Shown here: positions 1-5,830 of the stretch, one piece after another | Position numbering within the stretch: the first letter of the stretch is position 1 | Layout: each line of letters begins with the position of its first letter | Source of the DNA: an uncultured Chlorobiaceae bacterium | Lineage (GTDB): Bacteria; Bacteroidota; Chlorobiia; Chlorobiales; Chlorobiaceae | DNA length: 9,866 bases | Direction: 5' to 3' | NCBI GenBank assembly: GCA_903874585.1 | Contig: CAIQSY010000085.1 | Coordinates: 1-9,866, forward strand | Position numbers and translations under genes: made by a program | Notes under the pieces: model-generated | The model's database searches: none | What the model was told of the DNA's origin: nothing | The model's input: the letters and a program-made list of their open reading frames with translations, nothing else

Positions 1-47
1 GGATAGAGCCTCGTTCCAGAACCGCCTGCGAGAATAATTCCTTTCAT
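1..47 (-). CDS. rmlA: Glucose-1-phosphate thymidylyltransferase, N-terminal fragment cut by window edge
   Basis: An ATG at 47 on the minus strand opens a frame reading MKGIILAGGSGTRLY before the window ends, with the next codon beginning CC (Pro). This is the hallmark N-terminus of RmlA/RfbA, including the G-G-x-G-T-R-L-x-P signature that binds the nucleotide triphosphate. RmlA couples glucose-1-phosphate to dTTP, giving dTDP-glucose, the first step of dTDP-L-rhamnose synthesis for O-antigen and surface glycans in the cytoplasm. Only 15 full codons are present, so a related sugar-nucleotidyltransferase cannot be fully excluded, although the spacing and sequence fit RmlA best. The gene starts 30 bases after the restriction endonuclease stop. 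I see no convincing Shine-Dalgarno in that gap. The gene is interrupted only by the window limit. Confidence 0.85.
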   Translation of the reverse strand, partial: MKGIILAGGSGTRLY

Positions 48-77
48 AGTAGATGGTTAAAGCGATAACAAATAAAC

Positions 78-878
78 CTACGATAACGAGGACGAATGTC
101 CATAACGAGCAAAATAATCATCAATCTCAGGACGCAACTCTACACCAACTCGCTCAAAAATATCAAGCAATTGCAGATATGCACCCTCGCCACCAAGAAA
201 ATCCCAAAATTCATCAGCCACTTTTAACTCATGCCCAAGATCAAGATCAAGCATCCCACGCATTGTCCAACGGCTATAAGGTTTTGGTTCGTAAGGGTTA
301 TATGGTATTGCAATCAGCGTTTGAATTATTGCGGAAGGATTTGTTGCAAGGGTAACAGCAACCCATTCTAAAAGAGTTCTTTTAAATTCCTTAAAAGCAC
401 CAGAATTAGGTTTGGCTGTTTTGATATCAAAGAGAATAATTGACCCGTCGTAAGCAACAACTTTTATATCAACTTTAGTTGGTTTCACACGACGCATTTC
501 TCCACTCTGACAGACAGATCGAATAGCTTCAATTTCTCTTATTTTATCAGGAAAAGCCGTAGCCGTTATCAAACCATCCATAATATTTTGAATCACACGT
601 TGCGCCTCTGAGGAGATATGCGAACCTGCAACTTGCTGTAATTCAGCCGAACGAAAACGTTCTATTGCCAAAGCTTGAGCTACAGGCTCAAAAATCGTCG
701 TTCCAAAATTGGTATTAAGCGAATGAATAAATGAAAATAATGCCATCCTATCTTGACCTAACAATCGAGTATGAAATGGCATAAATGCTGGCTCTGGATT
801 ATATGTTTGAAACTTATGCCGCAAACTACTCCGTAAAACATTTTCAATGATCACAATCTGTGCCCGATTCAAAGCCAT
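78..878 (-). CDS. Type II restriction endonuclease, TdeIII/MjaII-like (predicted GGNCC)
   Basis: This 266-residue protein follows the DNA methyltransferase directly: its ATG overlaps the methyltransferase TAA by one base (TAATG), so translation is probably coupled. The sequence shows a variant PD-(D/E)xK nuclease core, with Asp137 in TKVDIK, a beta-hairpin stretch, then FDIK with Asp151 and Lys153. Asp takes the place of the usual Glu in the D/E-x-K triad. The N-terminal part carries RLLGQDRMALFSF (38-50) and SLNTNFGTTIFEPVA (53-67). I recognise these from the TdeIII endonuclease family, which cuts GGNCC. The enzyme would cut unmethylated incoming DNA, probably Mg-dependently and as a dimer. 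Family assignment and recognition site come from remembered motifs, not a search. Its position as partner of a methyltransferase independently supports the restriction role. Confidence 0.72.
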   Translation of the reverse strand: MALNRAQIVIIENVLRSSLRHKFQTYNPEPAFMPFHTRLLGQDRMALFSFIHSLNTNFGTTIFEPVAQALAIERFRSAELQQVAGSHISSEAQRVIQNIMDGLITATAFPDKIREIEAIRSVCQSGEMRRVKPTKVDIKVVAYDGSIILFDIKTAKPNSGAFKEFKRTLLEWVAVTLATNPSAIIQTLIAIPYNPYEPKPYSRWTMRGMLDLDLGHELKVADEFWDFLGGEGAYLQLLDIFERVGVELRPEIDDYFARYGHSSSLS

Positions 879-2464
879 TACTTTTCCTTTAAATGAAAAA
901 TGATTTCAGCATAAGCGCCTTTATCCTTTTCTGTTCGATTTAAAACCGGCCGTTTAAATTGATTAACAATCTGCATACCAGCTTGAGTTGCAATAGTTGG
1001 ATACATATTATATTTATCATTTGCGACTAAAAATATATCATAATCCACAGAGAGTACCTGTTTGCAATTGTTTAAAACATCTGTAATACCTTGAATATAG
1101 CTTTGCTTTGCTTCTTTGCCTTTTCCTTTGAACAACGGCCCAATTTCAAGCTCATCATGACGTTCAAAACCAAATAAATCATAGGCATAAGCATGTTGCT
1201 CGTGATAATCTATCAACCCAACATACGGTGGTGAGGAAAAAATACCTTTTACTTTCTGCTTTTGTACTAATGCAGCAAATTCCGGATTTTTCTTACGCAA
1301 TACTGAACAGATATCAATACTTCTACTATCCCCAGTTATACAGGTTTGAAACGTATCAGTTCTTAACGTATCAAAATGCAGAAAACGCTTCAAGGTATCT
1401 TTTGTATATGTTTCCCACCAATTAAGAATTGAAAATAAAGGTTTACAGATTTTACCATGCTTTGCACAATAATAAGTACTCATAACCGGCTCGACAAGTG
1501 TTGCAAGATCGGCATGAGTGGTTGCTCTACAACTTCGGATAGTACGACTTAAAATAAGAGTAACAATTTTTTTCGTATCGATATTGTCAATCTTCTTTAT
1601 CTCAGCAAAAACAAGATCAATCTCCTCCCTGATATGATGCAGAAACCATTTTTCGATAAAACGATCAGCCTTATCCTGACGCAGTTTAATATTATAATCG
1701 TGTAGAAGTTGATGATAAATGCAAAGAAATTCTTTCTCTTTTGCTGTGCCATACTCAACTTCATTAATCTCACCCTGTCGTAAGCTATATTTATATTCCG
1801 GAACAGGAAAATAGTTTCTATTAAAGGTCGAAAGTTCTTGCAACAGTTTCTGCTCAAATACAGGTATTGGTGATGTGGAAAGAAACTGTTTTAACGTAAC
1901 AGTAATACGATCAATTTCACACTGAACATCAGAAATATCATAACGATTAACTTTGCATGTACCAATCAATGTATTGAATGCGGAAATATCAAGACCAATG
2001 GCATGCAGACCAAGCTCAGAAGCCTGCACAACTGTTGTACCACTACCTGAAAATGGATCAAGTATTATATCACCTTTTTTAAAACAAGCATTTGATTTGA
2101 AATGGTCAGTGTGTTCATCGAGAAAATATTCCACAAGCTGTGGAATAAATTTACCTTTATAAGGATGAAGCCGATGAACATGTTTCGTTGTTTCAGCCTC
2201 TTTGTATTGATCAAACGAAAGTACCCAGTTTAAATCGTCACCAAGTTGATCTTTCCATGACGATTCACGTTGTTGGTTATACGCAGTATAATAATCCCGT
2301 AAATGATCTTTTGAAACTTTGGTGGCACCATTGCTTCCGAGCTTCTTAATTCTACCATATTGAATGAGATAGGCAATATTCGATGGGGTGACATATTTAC
2401 CTGTGTGCTCAGTTGCCCAGATACTTGCTTCAGCTATTGTTAATAGTTCACCTGTCATCATCAT
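878..2464 (-). CDS. Type II DNA methyltransferase (amino-methylating, probably N4-cytosine) with N-terminal HTH-like domain
   Basis: This 528-residue SAM-dependent DNA methyltransferase protects the site cut by the downstream endonuclease. Motif I is DPFSGSGTT at 136-144, followed by an acidic LDIS at 158-161. The catalytic motif IV is SSPPY at 410-414, the form typical of N4-cytosine enzymes. HPYKGKF at 100-106 resembles motif X. The order X-I-long insert-IV is alpha-like, and the roughly 265-residue insert between motifs I and IV probably contains target recognition. Residues 7-60 (LLTIAEASIWA ... VSKDHL) resemble a MerR/excisionase-type helix-turn-helix, an unusual N-terminal addition. Three ATG codons are tandem. 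AAAGGA lies too close to the first, so the third (at 2458) is the better-spaced start. I know of N4-cytosine enzymes for GGNCC (M.MjaII), which fits the neighbour. The coding sequence looks AT-rich relative to the genes to the right. Confidence 0.88.
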   Translation of the reverse strand: MMMTGELLTIAEASIWATEHTGKYVTPSNIAYLIQYGRIKKLGSNGATKVSKDHLRDYYTAYNQQRESSWKDQLGDDLNWVLSFDQYKEAETTKHVHRLHPYKGKFIPQLVEYFLDEHTDHFKSNACFKKGDIILDPFSGSGTTVVQASELGLHAIGLDISAFNTLIGTCKVNRYDISDVQCEIDRITVTLKQFLSTSPIPVFEQKLLQELSTFNRNYFPVPEYKYSLRQGEINEVEYGTAKEKEFLCIYHQLLHDYNIKLRQDKADRFIEKWFLHHIREEIDLVFAEIKKIDNIDTKKIVTLILSRTIRSCRATTHADLATLVEPVMSTYYCAKHGKICKPLFSILNWWETYTKDTLKRFLHFDTLRTDTFQTCITGDSRSIDICSVLRKKNPEFAALVQKQKVKGIFSSPPYVGLIDYHEQHAYAYDLFGFERHDELEIGPLFKGKGKEAKQSYIQGITDVLNNCKQVLSVDYDIFLVANDKYNMYPTIATQAGMQIVNQFKRPVLNRTEKDKGAYAEIIFHLKEK

Positions 2465-2492
2465 AATCCTTTACAAACAACACTATAAAAAT

Positions 2493-2521
2493 AGAATATC
2501 ATCCAGATGGTACGGCCACAA
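2493..2521 (-). promoter_or_regulatory. Possible promoter of the restriction-modification pair
   Basis: On the minus strand TTGTGG (2521-2516) is followed after exactly 17 bases by TATTCT (2498-2493). These resemble -35 and -10 boxes and would start transcription about 20 bases before the methyltransferase start codons. The gap between the HEPN stop and the methyltransferase is only 73 bases, so read-through from upstream is also possible. The call rests on consensus similarity alone. Confidence 0.35.
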
Positions 2522-2535
2522 TCCACAAAACTACA

Positions 2536-2961
2536 CTACACCGTACCAACCATCTCTCTGCTGAGGCTCATGCACTTGCGGGCAGCCTCAAGAGCAACAT
2601 GGCTCTCCTCTTCACCAAAAAGCTCCCACGGAAGGCGATAAGTTGACTCATCCCCATATTTAGCAAGCATTTTTTCGTCAGAATCATACTTGTCAAGTTC
2701 AGGAAGAAGCTGCTGAATTAATGTGATTGCTTCGTTAGTGACGGTACCTTCGGAGATTAATTGCGACAAATGCCTGGCGGGTTGATGCGTCATGGGTGAA
2801 ACACCAAAGAGCATTAATATCGCAATACCGGCATTTTCAATCACCAGAATTGAACAGGAGAGGCATGCACGCCAACGTTGCTGTGCATAATTCTCTTCAG
2901 CCTCTTGTAAATATCCTTGAGCGAGTTGAAGCCGATATTCAACATTCTTTTGCAGTTCCAT
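2536..2961 (-). CDS. Small HEPN-domain protein
   Basis: This 141-residue, largely helical soluble protein matches the HEPN fold by pattern. A first helix runs RLQLAQGYLQEAEENY (10-25). A second, RACLSCSILVIENAGIAIL (31-49), has the typical helix-plus-Glu layout. A G-x-x-P-x-T-H turn follows (53-59), then a C-terminal part with YRLPWELF (108-115) and a final Ala-rich helix. HEPN proteins range from RNases of toxin and defence systems to non-catalytic partners of nucleotidyltransferases. I see no clear R-x4-6-H RNase motif and no adjacent MNT-type nucleotidyltransferase, so toxin activity is not supported. Translation should be efficient: AAAGGAGGGTG lies just before the ATG, the best ribosome binding site in the window. 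It lies between lptE (82-base gap) and the methyltransferase (73-base gap). It may be a conserved lineage gene or part of the defence cargo. Confidence 0.62.
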   Translation of the reverse strand: MELQKNVEYRLQLAQGYLQEAEENYAQQRWRACLSCSILVIENAGIAILMLFGVSPMTHQPARHLSQLISEGTVTNEAITLIQQLLPELDKYDSDEKMLAKYGDESTYRLPWELFGEEESHVALEAARKCMSLSREMVGTV

Positions 2962-2979
2962 AACACCCTCCTTTTATCA

Positions 2980-3000
2980 ACACCTGCAACATGCAGATGT
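2980..3000 (-). promoter_or_regulatory. 9-bp hairpin immediately upstream of the HEPN ribosome binding site
   Basis: Read on the minus strand, ACATCTGCA and TGCAGGTGT pair over nine positions, with one G-U wobble, around a three-base TGT loop. The stem ends about seven bases before the AAAGGAGG ribosome binding site. It is not followed by a T run on either strand, so it is not an intrinsic terminator. It could be an mRNA structure controlling or stabilising the HEPN message after lptE, or a DNA operator dyad. Confidence 0.4.
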
Positions 3001-3043
3001 ATAGAATTTATAAGCAGATAGAAACAAAAAAAGCAACAGATTC

Positions 3044-3547
3044 CTACCAACCAAAGATAATGCGATCAAAAATATTCTCAATAATCTGATGAAGTGCTAA
3101 ACGAAGAGCCTCCTGCTGAGCAACGTAATTACCTACAGGATAATCCGCAAAACCAACATAAGATTGCGCAAAAAACGGCACTTTATTACTTCTCCCCTCC
3201 ATAGTGACCTCAACAACCATGGTAATACGGTTTTTCAATGCTCGCTCTGTGGTGCTGGAGAGGTAGCTTGGCGCATCGGAAAACGAGATAATGCGACCGA
3301 TCACCAGCGCATCAGCCCGACCAAGTGCGGAGGTACAGCGTAAATTGCTTTGCGACTCAATTTTGTTCACAAGCCCTTTGGTCAACTCAGCACGATATTG
3401 CGCAATACCAGCTCCAGAACGATCTTCAAAAACGGGTATGGCAACAGTTTTAAGATGTTCAGGAAGTGATGATCCACTGAAACTGTAACAGCTTTGTAAA
3501 AGGAGAAAAACGAGCAGCAACAGTGTTGATACGCCTGCTTTCCGCAT
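3044..3547 (-). CDS. lptE: LptE-family LPS-assembly outer-membrane lipoprotein
   Basis: This is a lipoprotein of 167 residues from the chosen start. It has a short basic N-terminus (MRK), a hydrophobic stretch (residues 6-17) and the lipobox LQSC with Cys20 as the acylation site. The mature start, CYSFSGSSLPEHLKTVAIPV, is the pattern I know from Bacteroidota/Chlorobi LptE proteins. LptE plugs the LptD barrel and helps deliver lipopolysaccharide to the outer leaflet. An upstream TTG at 3580 would add 11 residues and overlap the preceding SDR gene. The ATG at 3547, 13 bases after the SDR stop, gives a normal signal peptide and is preferred, with only a weak GAG as ribosome binding site. The spacing implies co-transcription with the SDR and RLP genes. 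LptD is not in the window. Confidence 0.82.
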   Translation of the reverse strand: MRKAGVSTLLLLVFLLLQSCYSFSGSSLPEHLKTVAIPVFEDRSGAGIAQYRAELTKGLVNKIESQSNLRCTSALGRADALVIGRIISFSDAPSYLSSTTERALKNRITMVVEVTMEGRSNKVPFFAQSYVGFADYPVGNYVAQQEALRLALHQIIENIFDRIIFGW

Positions 3548-3560
3548 AACAATCTCAGGT

Positions 3561-4385
3561 TTAATACGTTTGGCGATCAATCTTGTTAAGCAGCTTGCGA
3601 AAAGGATACGTCAAAAGTAAACGCTTTTTGCTGGTGCTACTCAACGCTGAAAGATAGATACCTGTTTTGGAATCGCTCCAAGTCGAGGCAAGTTTTACCG
3701 CAAGTTTGGCTGCAACGGTTGGTGGTTGAGCAAAAATATCAAGAATAGTATTAAAGGTGTTCAACTGGCGAGCCAACTCTGATGTAGGATTCTCTGCACT
3801 TACCATCCCAGTCCGAACTAATCCGGGATGAAGGAGCATCACTGAAATGCCTGTATGGCGATACTCTTCGGCGACGGCATAAGTAAAGCGAGCAATTGCT
3901 GCTTTGGTAGAACCATACGCGCTGATCCAAGGGGTGTTGGAGCTGCGGTCAGTACCAGAACCAGCCAAATTAATCACCTTGCCGTTAATCTTCTCTTTGA
4001 GAAAATAGCTGATGGCTACACGGCACCCGTTGTATGTTCCTTTGATATTGGTATCGATAACTCGCCCCCACTCATTGGGGTCACTTTCGGTAATGCTGCA
4101 AAAGGGATCGGAAATTCCAGCATTATTAATAAGACAATCGACCTTGCCAAACCGCTTGATTGCTGCAGAAAAAAGCTGTTCCATATCGGGCAGTGAGGCA
4201 ACATTGCACACTGCGCCATAAACAGTGCCTGCAGAAAATTCAGCTAGCGTCGCCTCCACATTCGTTGCAGAAAAGGAGGTAATCACCACATTTGCACCTT
4301 CGCGAACAAATTCATGAGCTATAGCTTTGCCAATCCCTCTGGTAGAGCCTGTAATAATGGCTACCTTATGATCGAGCTTTCCCAT
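3561..4385 (-). CDS. Short-chain dehydrogenase/reductase (classical SDR)
   Basis: This 274-residue NAD(P)-dependent oxidoreductase has all the classical SDR elements: TGSTRGIG (12-19) for cofactor binding, NNAG (87-90), and the catalytic tetrad Asn113, Ser143, Tyr157 and Lys161 (SAYGSTK), followed by HPG (186-188). Cytoplasmic. The substrate is not readable from sequence. The C-terminus lacks the usual VDGG substrate-loop ending and instead has TGIYLSALSS followed by a basic tail (SKKRLLLTYPFRK), unlike FabG. The gene begins nine bases after the RLP stop, with AGAGG spanning the RLP stop region as ribosome binding site. It is therefore almost certainly co-expressed with RLP and may oxidise or reduce an intermediate of the same pathway. 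A separate role in envelope lipid metabolism with the downstream lptE cannot be excluded. Confidence 0.9.
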   Translation of the reverse strand: MGKLDHKVAIITGSTRGIGKAIAHEFVREGANVVITSFSATNVEATLAEFSAGTVYGAVCNVASLPDMEQLFSAAIKRFGKVDCLINNAGISDPFCSITESDPNEWGRVIDTNIKGTYNGCRVAISYFLKEKINGKVINLAGSGTDRSSNTPWISAYGSTKAAIARFTYAVAEEYRHTGISVMLLHPGLVRTGMVSAENPTSELARQLNTFNTILDIFAQPPTVAAKLAVKLASTWSDSKTGIYLSALSSTSKKRLLLTYPFRKLLNKIDRQTY

Positions 4386-4394
4386 GCAGAGCCT

Positions 4395-5693
4395 CTACTT
4401 TCTGTTAGCTCCATCCACCATTGCCTGAAGTTCTGGACGACCAACAGCATAGGTTTCAAGTGCAATACCCTGTTCAATGGCCTCCCACGCTTGACGAATA
4501 CTCGCAGCACCAGCTTTAGGGCCAAGTGGATGACCAAACACTCCGCGACCCGGTACAAAACCAAAATCGACACTTCCAACTTTACGATACACCGTTTCCA
4601 GCGTCAGTGCAGAATCGCTGCCACCGGGCACAGGCAATGAACGACGGATATTCCCGAAATCCTGTAAACACTCCTGTATATTAGCTTTAACCTCATCTTC
4701 CGGAGTCATCATACGACTGCCAAATCCTGGCATGATAATGGAATCCAGACCGGCAAGACGCTGAAGTTTGGTCATAACGCGTGAATGAACACCGTATTTC
4801 TCCATACGACTGAAGGCTGCAATAAAAGGAAAATGCCCGATGAGCGGCACTTTTGTATGTTTTGCCAACATTCTAACGGCACTCAAGCCAACGGGCAGCG
4901 CGTTAATGAGCAACGCATTAGCGCCATTACGAACAGCAACATCGTGCTGCTCAATAAGGCGATCAACTTCATCGGTGATATTGGCCAAGTAAATTTTCGG
5001 TTCATCAGTCTCCCGCTCAGCACGCAATCTTGCTTCACCAAGCGCATGAGTACGATCGATAAGCGTTGACCAGTCAACATCGGCAAGCATTTCATCATCC
5101 TTGGCAATATCAAGTCCACCAAGCCAGCTTTGATAGGCAATCGCTGCAAAATCATCAGGATTAAGCCCTATATTTGGTTTAACCACACCGAAAAAGATAG
5201 GACGATTGTACGCCTGAAGAAGATCGCGAATACCATCAATCCCAAACTTTGGACCGTCAAAAGCAAGCAGATACGACTCAGGAAAGGTGATGTCAAGCAA
5301 CTTGACCACCGGCACACCAGGAGTAAAAAATGCTCCTTCACCACAAACCGCAGAAATCAGATTAGGAATTTTTGTTCCAAAGTTGCGATGCGGATGCGCA
5401 ATGGTTACACGACAGGCATGAATCGGACCCGCAGTGGCATGATTAATCGGATAACTGATCTCCGAAAGTTCACGCTCTATGGTCAGATTGATAACCTTTG
5501 CGGCATATTTTGGACGAAAATCTTCATCATGATCAACACGCTTCCATTGAGCAGTTGATTGTTCACTGCAAAAATGAGCAAGAGCTATCTCAATATCACC
5601 GACACACTCCAGGTAATAATCAAGCGTCAGATAATCAGCCATATCAAGCTGCTCCCTGCTGGCGAAAAAACCTTTAATATCCTCTCTGTTCAT
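4395..5693 (-). CDS. RuBisCO-like protein, form IV (IV-Photo type)
   Basis: A 432-residue RuBisCO large-subunit homologue without carboxylase activity expected. From memory it matches the C. tepidum RLP along its length (GFFASRE, FCSEQSTAQWKRV, ACRVTIAHPH). By eye against spinach RuBisCO, Lys172 (K175), Lys198-Asp-Asp200-Glu201 (the carbamylated K201 region) and His287 (H294) are kept. Asn174 replaces K177, Phe288 replaces R295, Ile320 replaces H327, Arg327 stands near loop-6 K334, Pro356 replaces S379 and Arg383 replaces G404. So the metal/enolising side is largely intact while the CO2- and phosphate-binding residues are altered, fitting an enolase/isomerase-like reaction. C. tepidum RLP mutants were reported to be affected in sulfur oxidation and oxidative stress; the substrate is not established to my knowledge. 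An in-frame TGA 12 bases upstream rules out N-terminal extension. There is no good ribosome binding site directly before the ATG. Confidence 0.95.
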   Translation of the reverse strand: MNREDIKGFFASREQLDMADYLTLDYYLECVGDIEIALAHFCSEQSTAQWKRVDHDEDFRPKYAAKVINLTIERELSEISYPINHATAGPIHACRVTIAHPHRNFGTKIPNLISAVCGEGAFFTPGVPVVKLLDITFPESYLLAFDGPKFGIDGIRDLLQAYNRPIFFGVVKPNIGLNPDDFAAIAYQSWLGGLDIAKDDEMLADVDWSTLIDRTHALGEARLRAERETDEPKIYLANITDEVDRLIEQHDVAVRNGANALLINALPVGLSAVRMLAKHTKVPLIGHFPFIAAFSRMEKYGVHSRVMTKLQRLAGLDSIIMPGFGSRMMTPEDEVKANIQECLQDFGNIRRSLPVPGGSDSALTLETVYRKVGSVDFGFVPGRGVFGHPLGPKAGAASIRQAWEAIEQGIALETYAVGRPELQAMVDGANRK

Positions 5694-5709
5694 AGAAAAA
5701 GTTCATCAT
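5674..5709 (-). promoter_or_regulatory. Possible 11-codon upstream ORF overlapping the RLP start
   Basis: ATGATGAAC starting at 5709 (minus strand) reads MMNFFYEQRGY and ends at a TAA at 5674-5676, inside the first codons of the RLP gene in another frame. It is preceded by GGAGCAGGG at a normal ribosome-binding distance, whereas the RLP ATG at 5693 has none. A ribosome loading here would end about 20 bases beyond the RLP start and might reinitiate, giving coupled translation. It may equally be chance. Confidence 0.25.
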
Positions 5710-5768
5710 CCCTGCTCCGGTCTGCCGCAAGTTGCCCAAGGATATCTTATTAATAAAATCACACACCA

Positions 5769-5797
5769 ATAATAGTACTACCGTTTTCAAGCATTAA
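5769..5797 (-). promoter_or_regulatory. Possible promoter of the RLP-SDR-lptE unit
   Basis: TTAATG (5797-5792) and TATTAT (5774-5769) are separated by 17 bases on the minus strand. The -10 is five of six to consensus and the -35 is poor. Predicted transcription begins near 5762, leaving a leader of about 70 bases before the RLP ATG. A better -35-like TTGACA at 5810-5805 has no matching -10 at correct spacing. The 137-base gap here is the longest in the metabolic block, which favours a promoter. Confidence 0.35.
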
Positions 5798-5803
5798 TAC
5801 TTG
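5788..5803. promoter_or_regulatory. 16-bp near-perfect dyad, candidate operator upstream of RLP
   Basis: The plus strand reads CAAGCATTAATACTTG, which equals its reverse complement except for one symmetric position pair. It covers the proposed -35 box of the RLP promoter, a usual place for a repressor dimer site. As RNA it could fold as a six-pair stem (one G-U pair) with a UUAA loop, but no T run follows, so it is not a standard terminator for the LsrF-like gene. Confidence 0.4.
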
Positions 5804-5830
5804 CTGTCAATATTGCGCATTTGCACCAGA

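Noticed and set aside
53..355. Plus-strand frame of 100 codons opposite the endonuclease gene
   Set aside because: It lies inside the 3' half of a well-supported minus-strand gene, has no ribosome binding site and no recognisable domain; antisense shadow.
3020..3046. T-rich run (minus strand) after lptE as an intrinsic terminator
   Set aside because: Seven T residues are present but no stable stem lies directly before them on the minus strand.
3548..3580. TTG start at 3580 for lptE
   Set aside because: It overlaps the SDR gene, puts charged residues before the signal peptide and uses a rarer start codon; the ATG at 3547 gives a standard lipoprotein signal.
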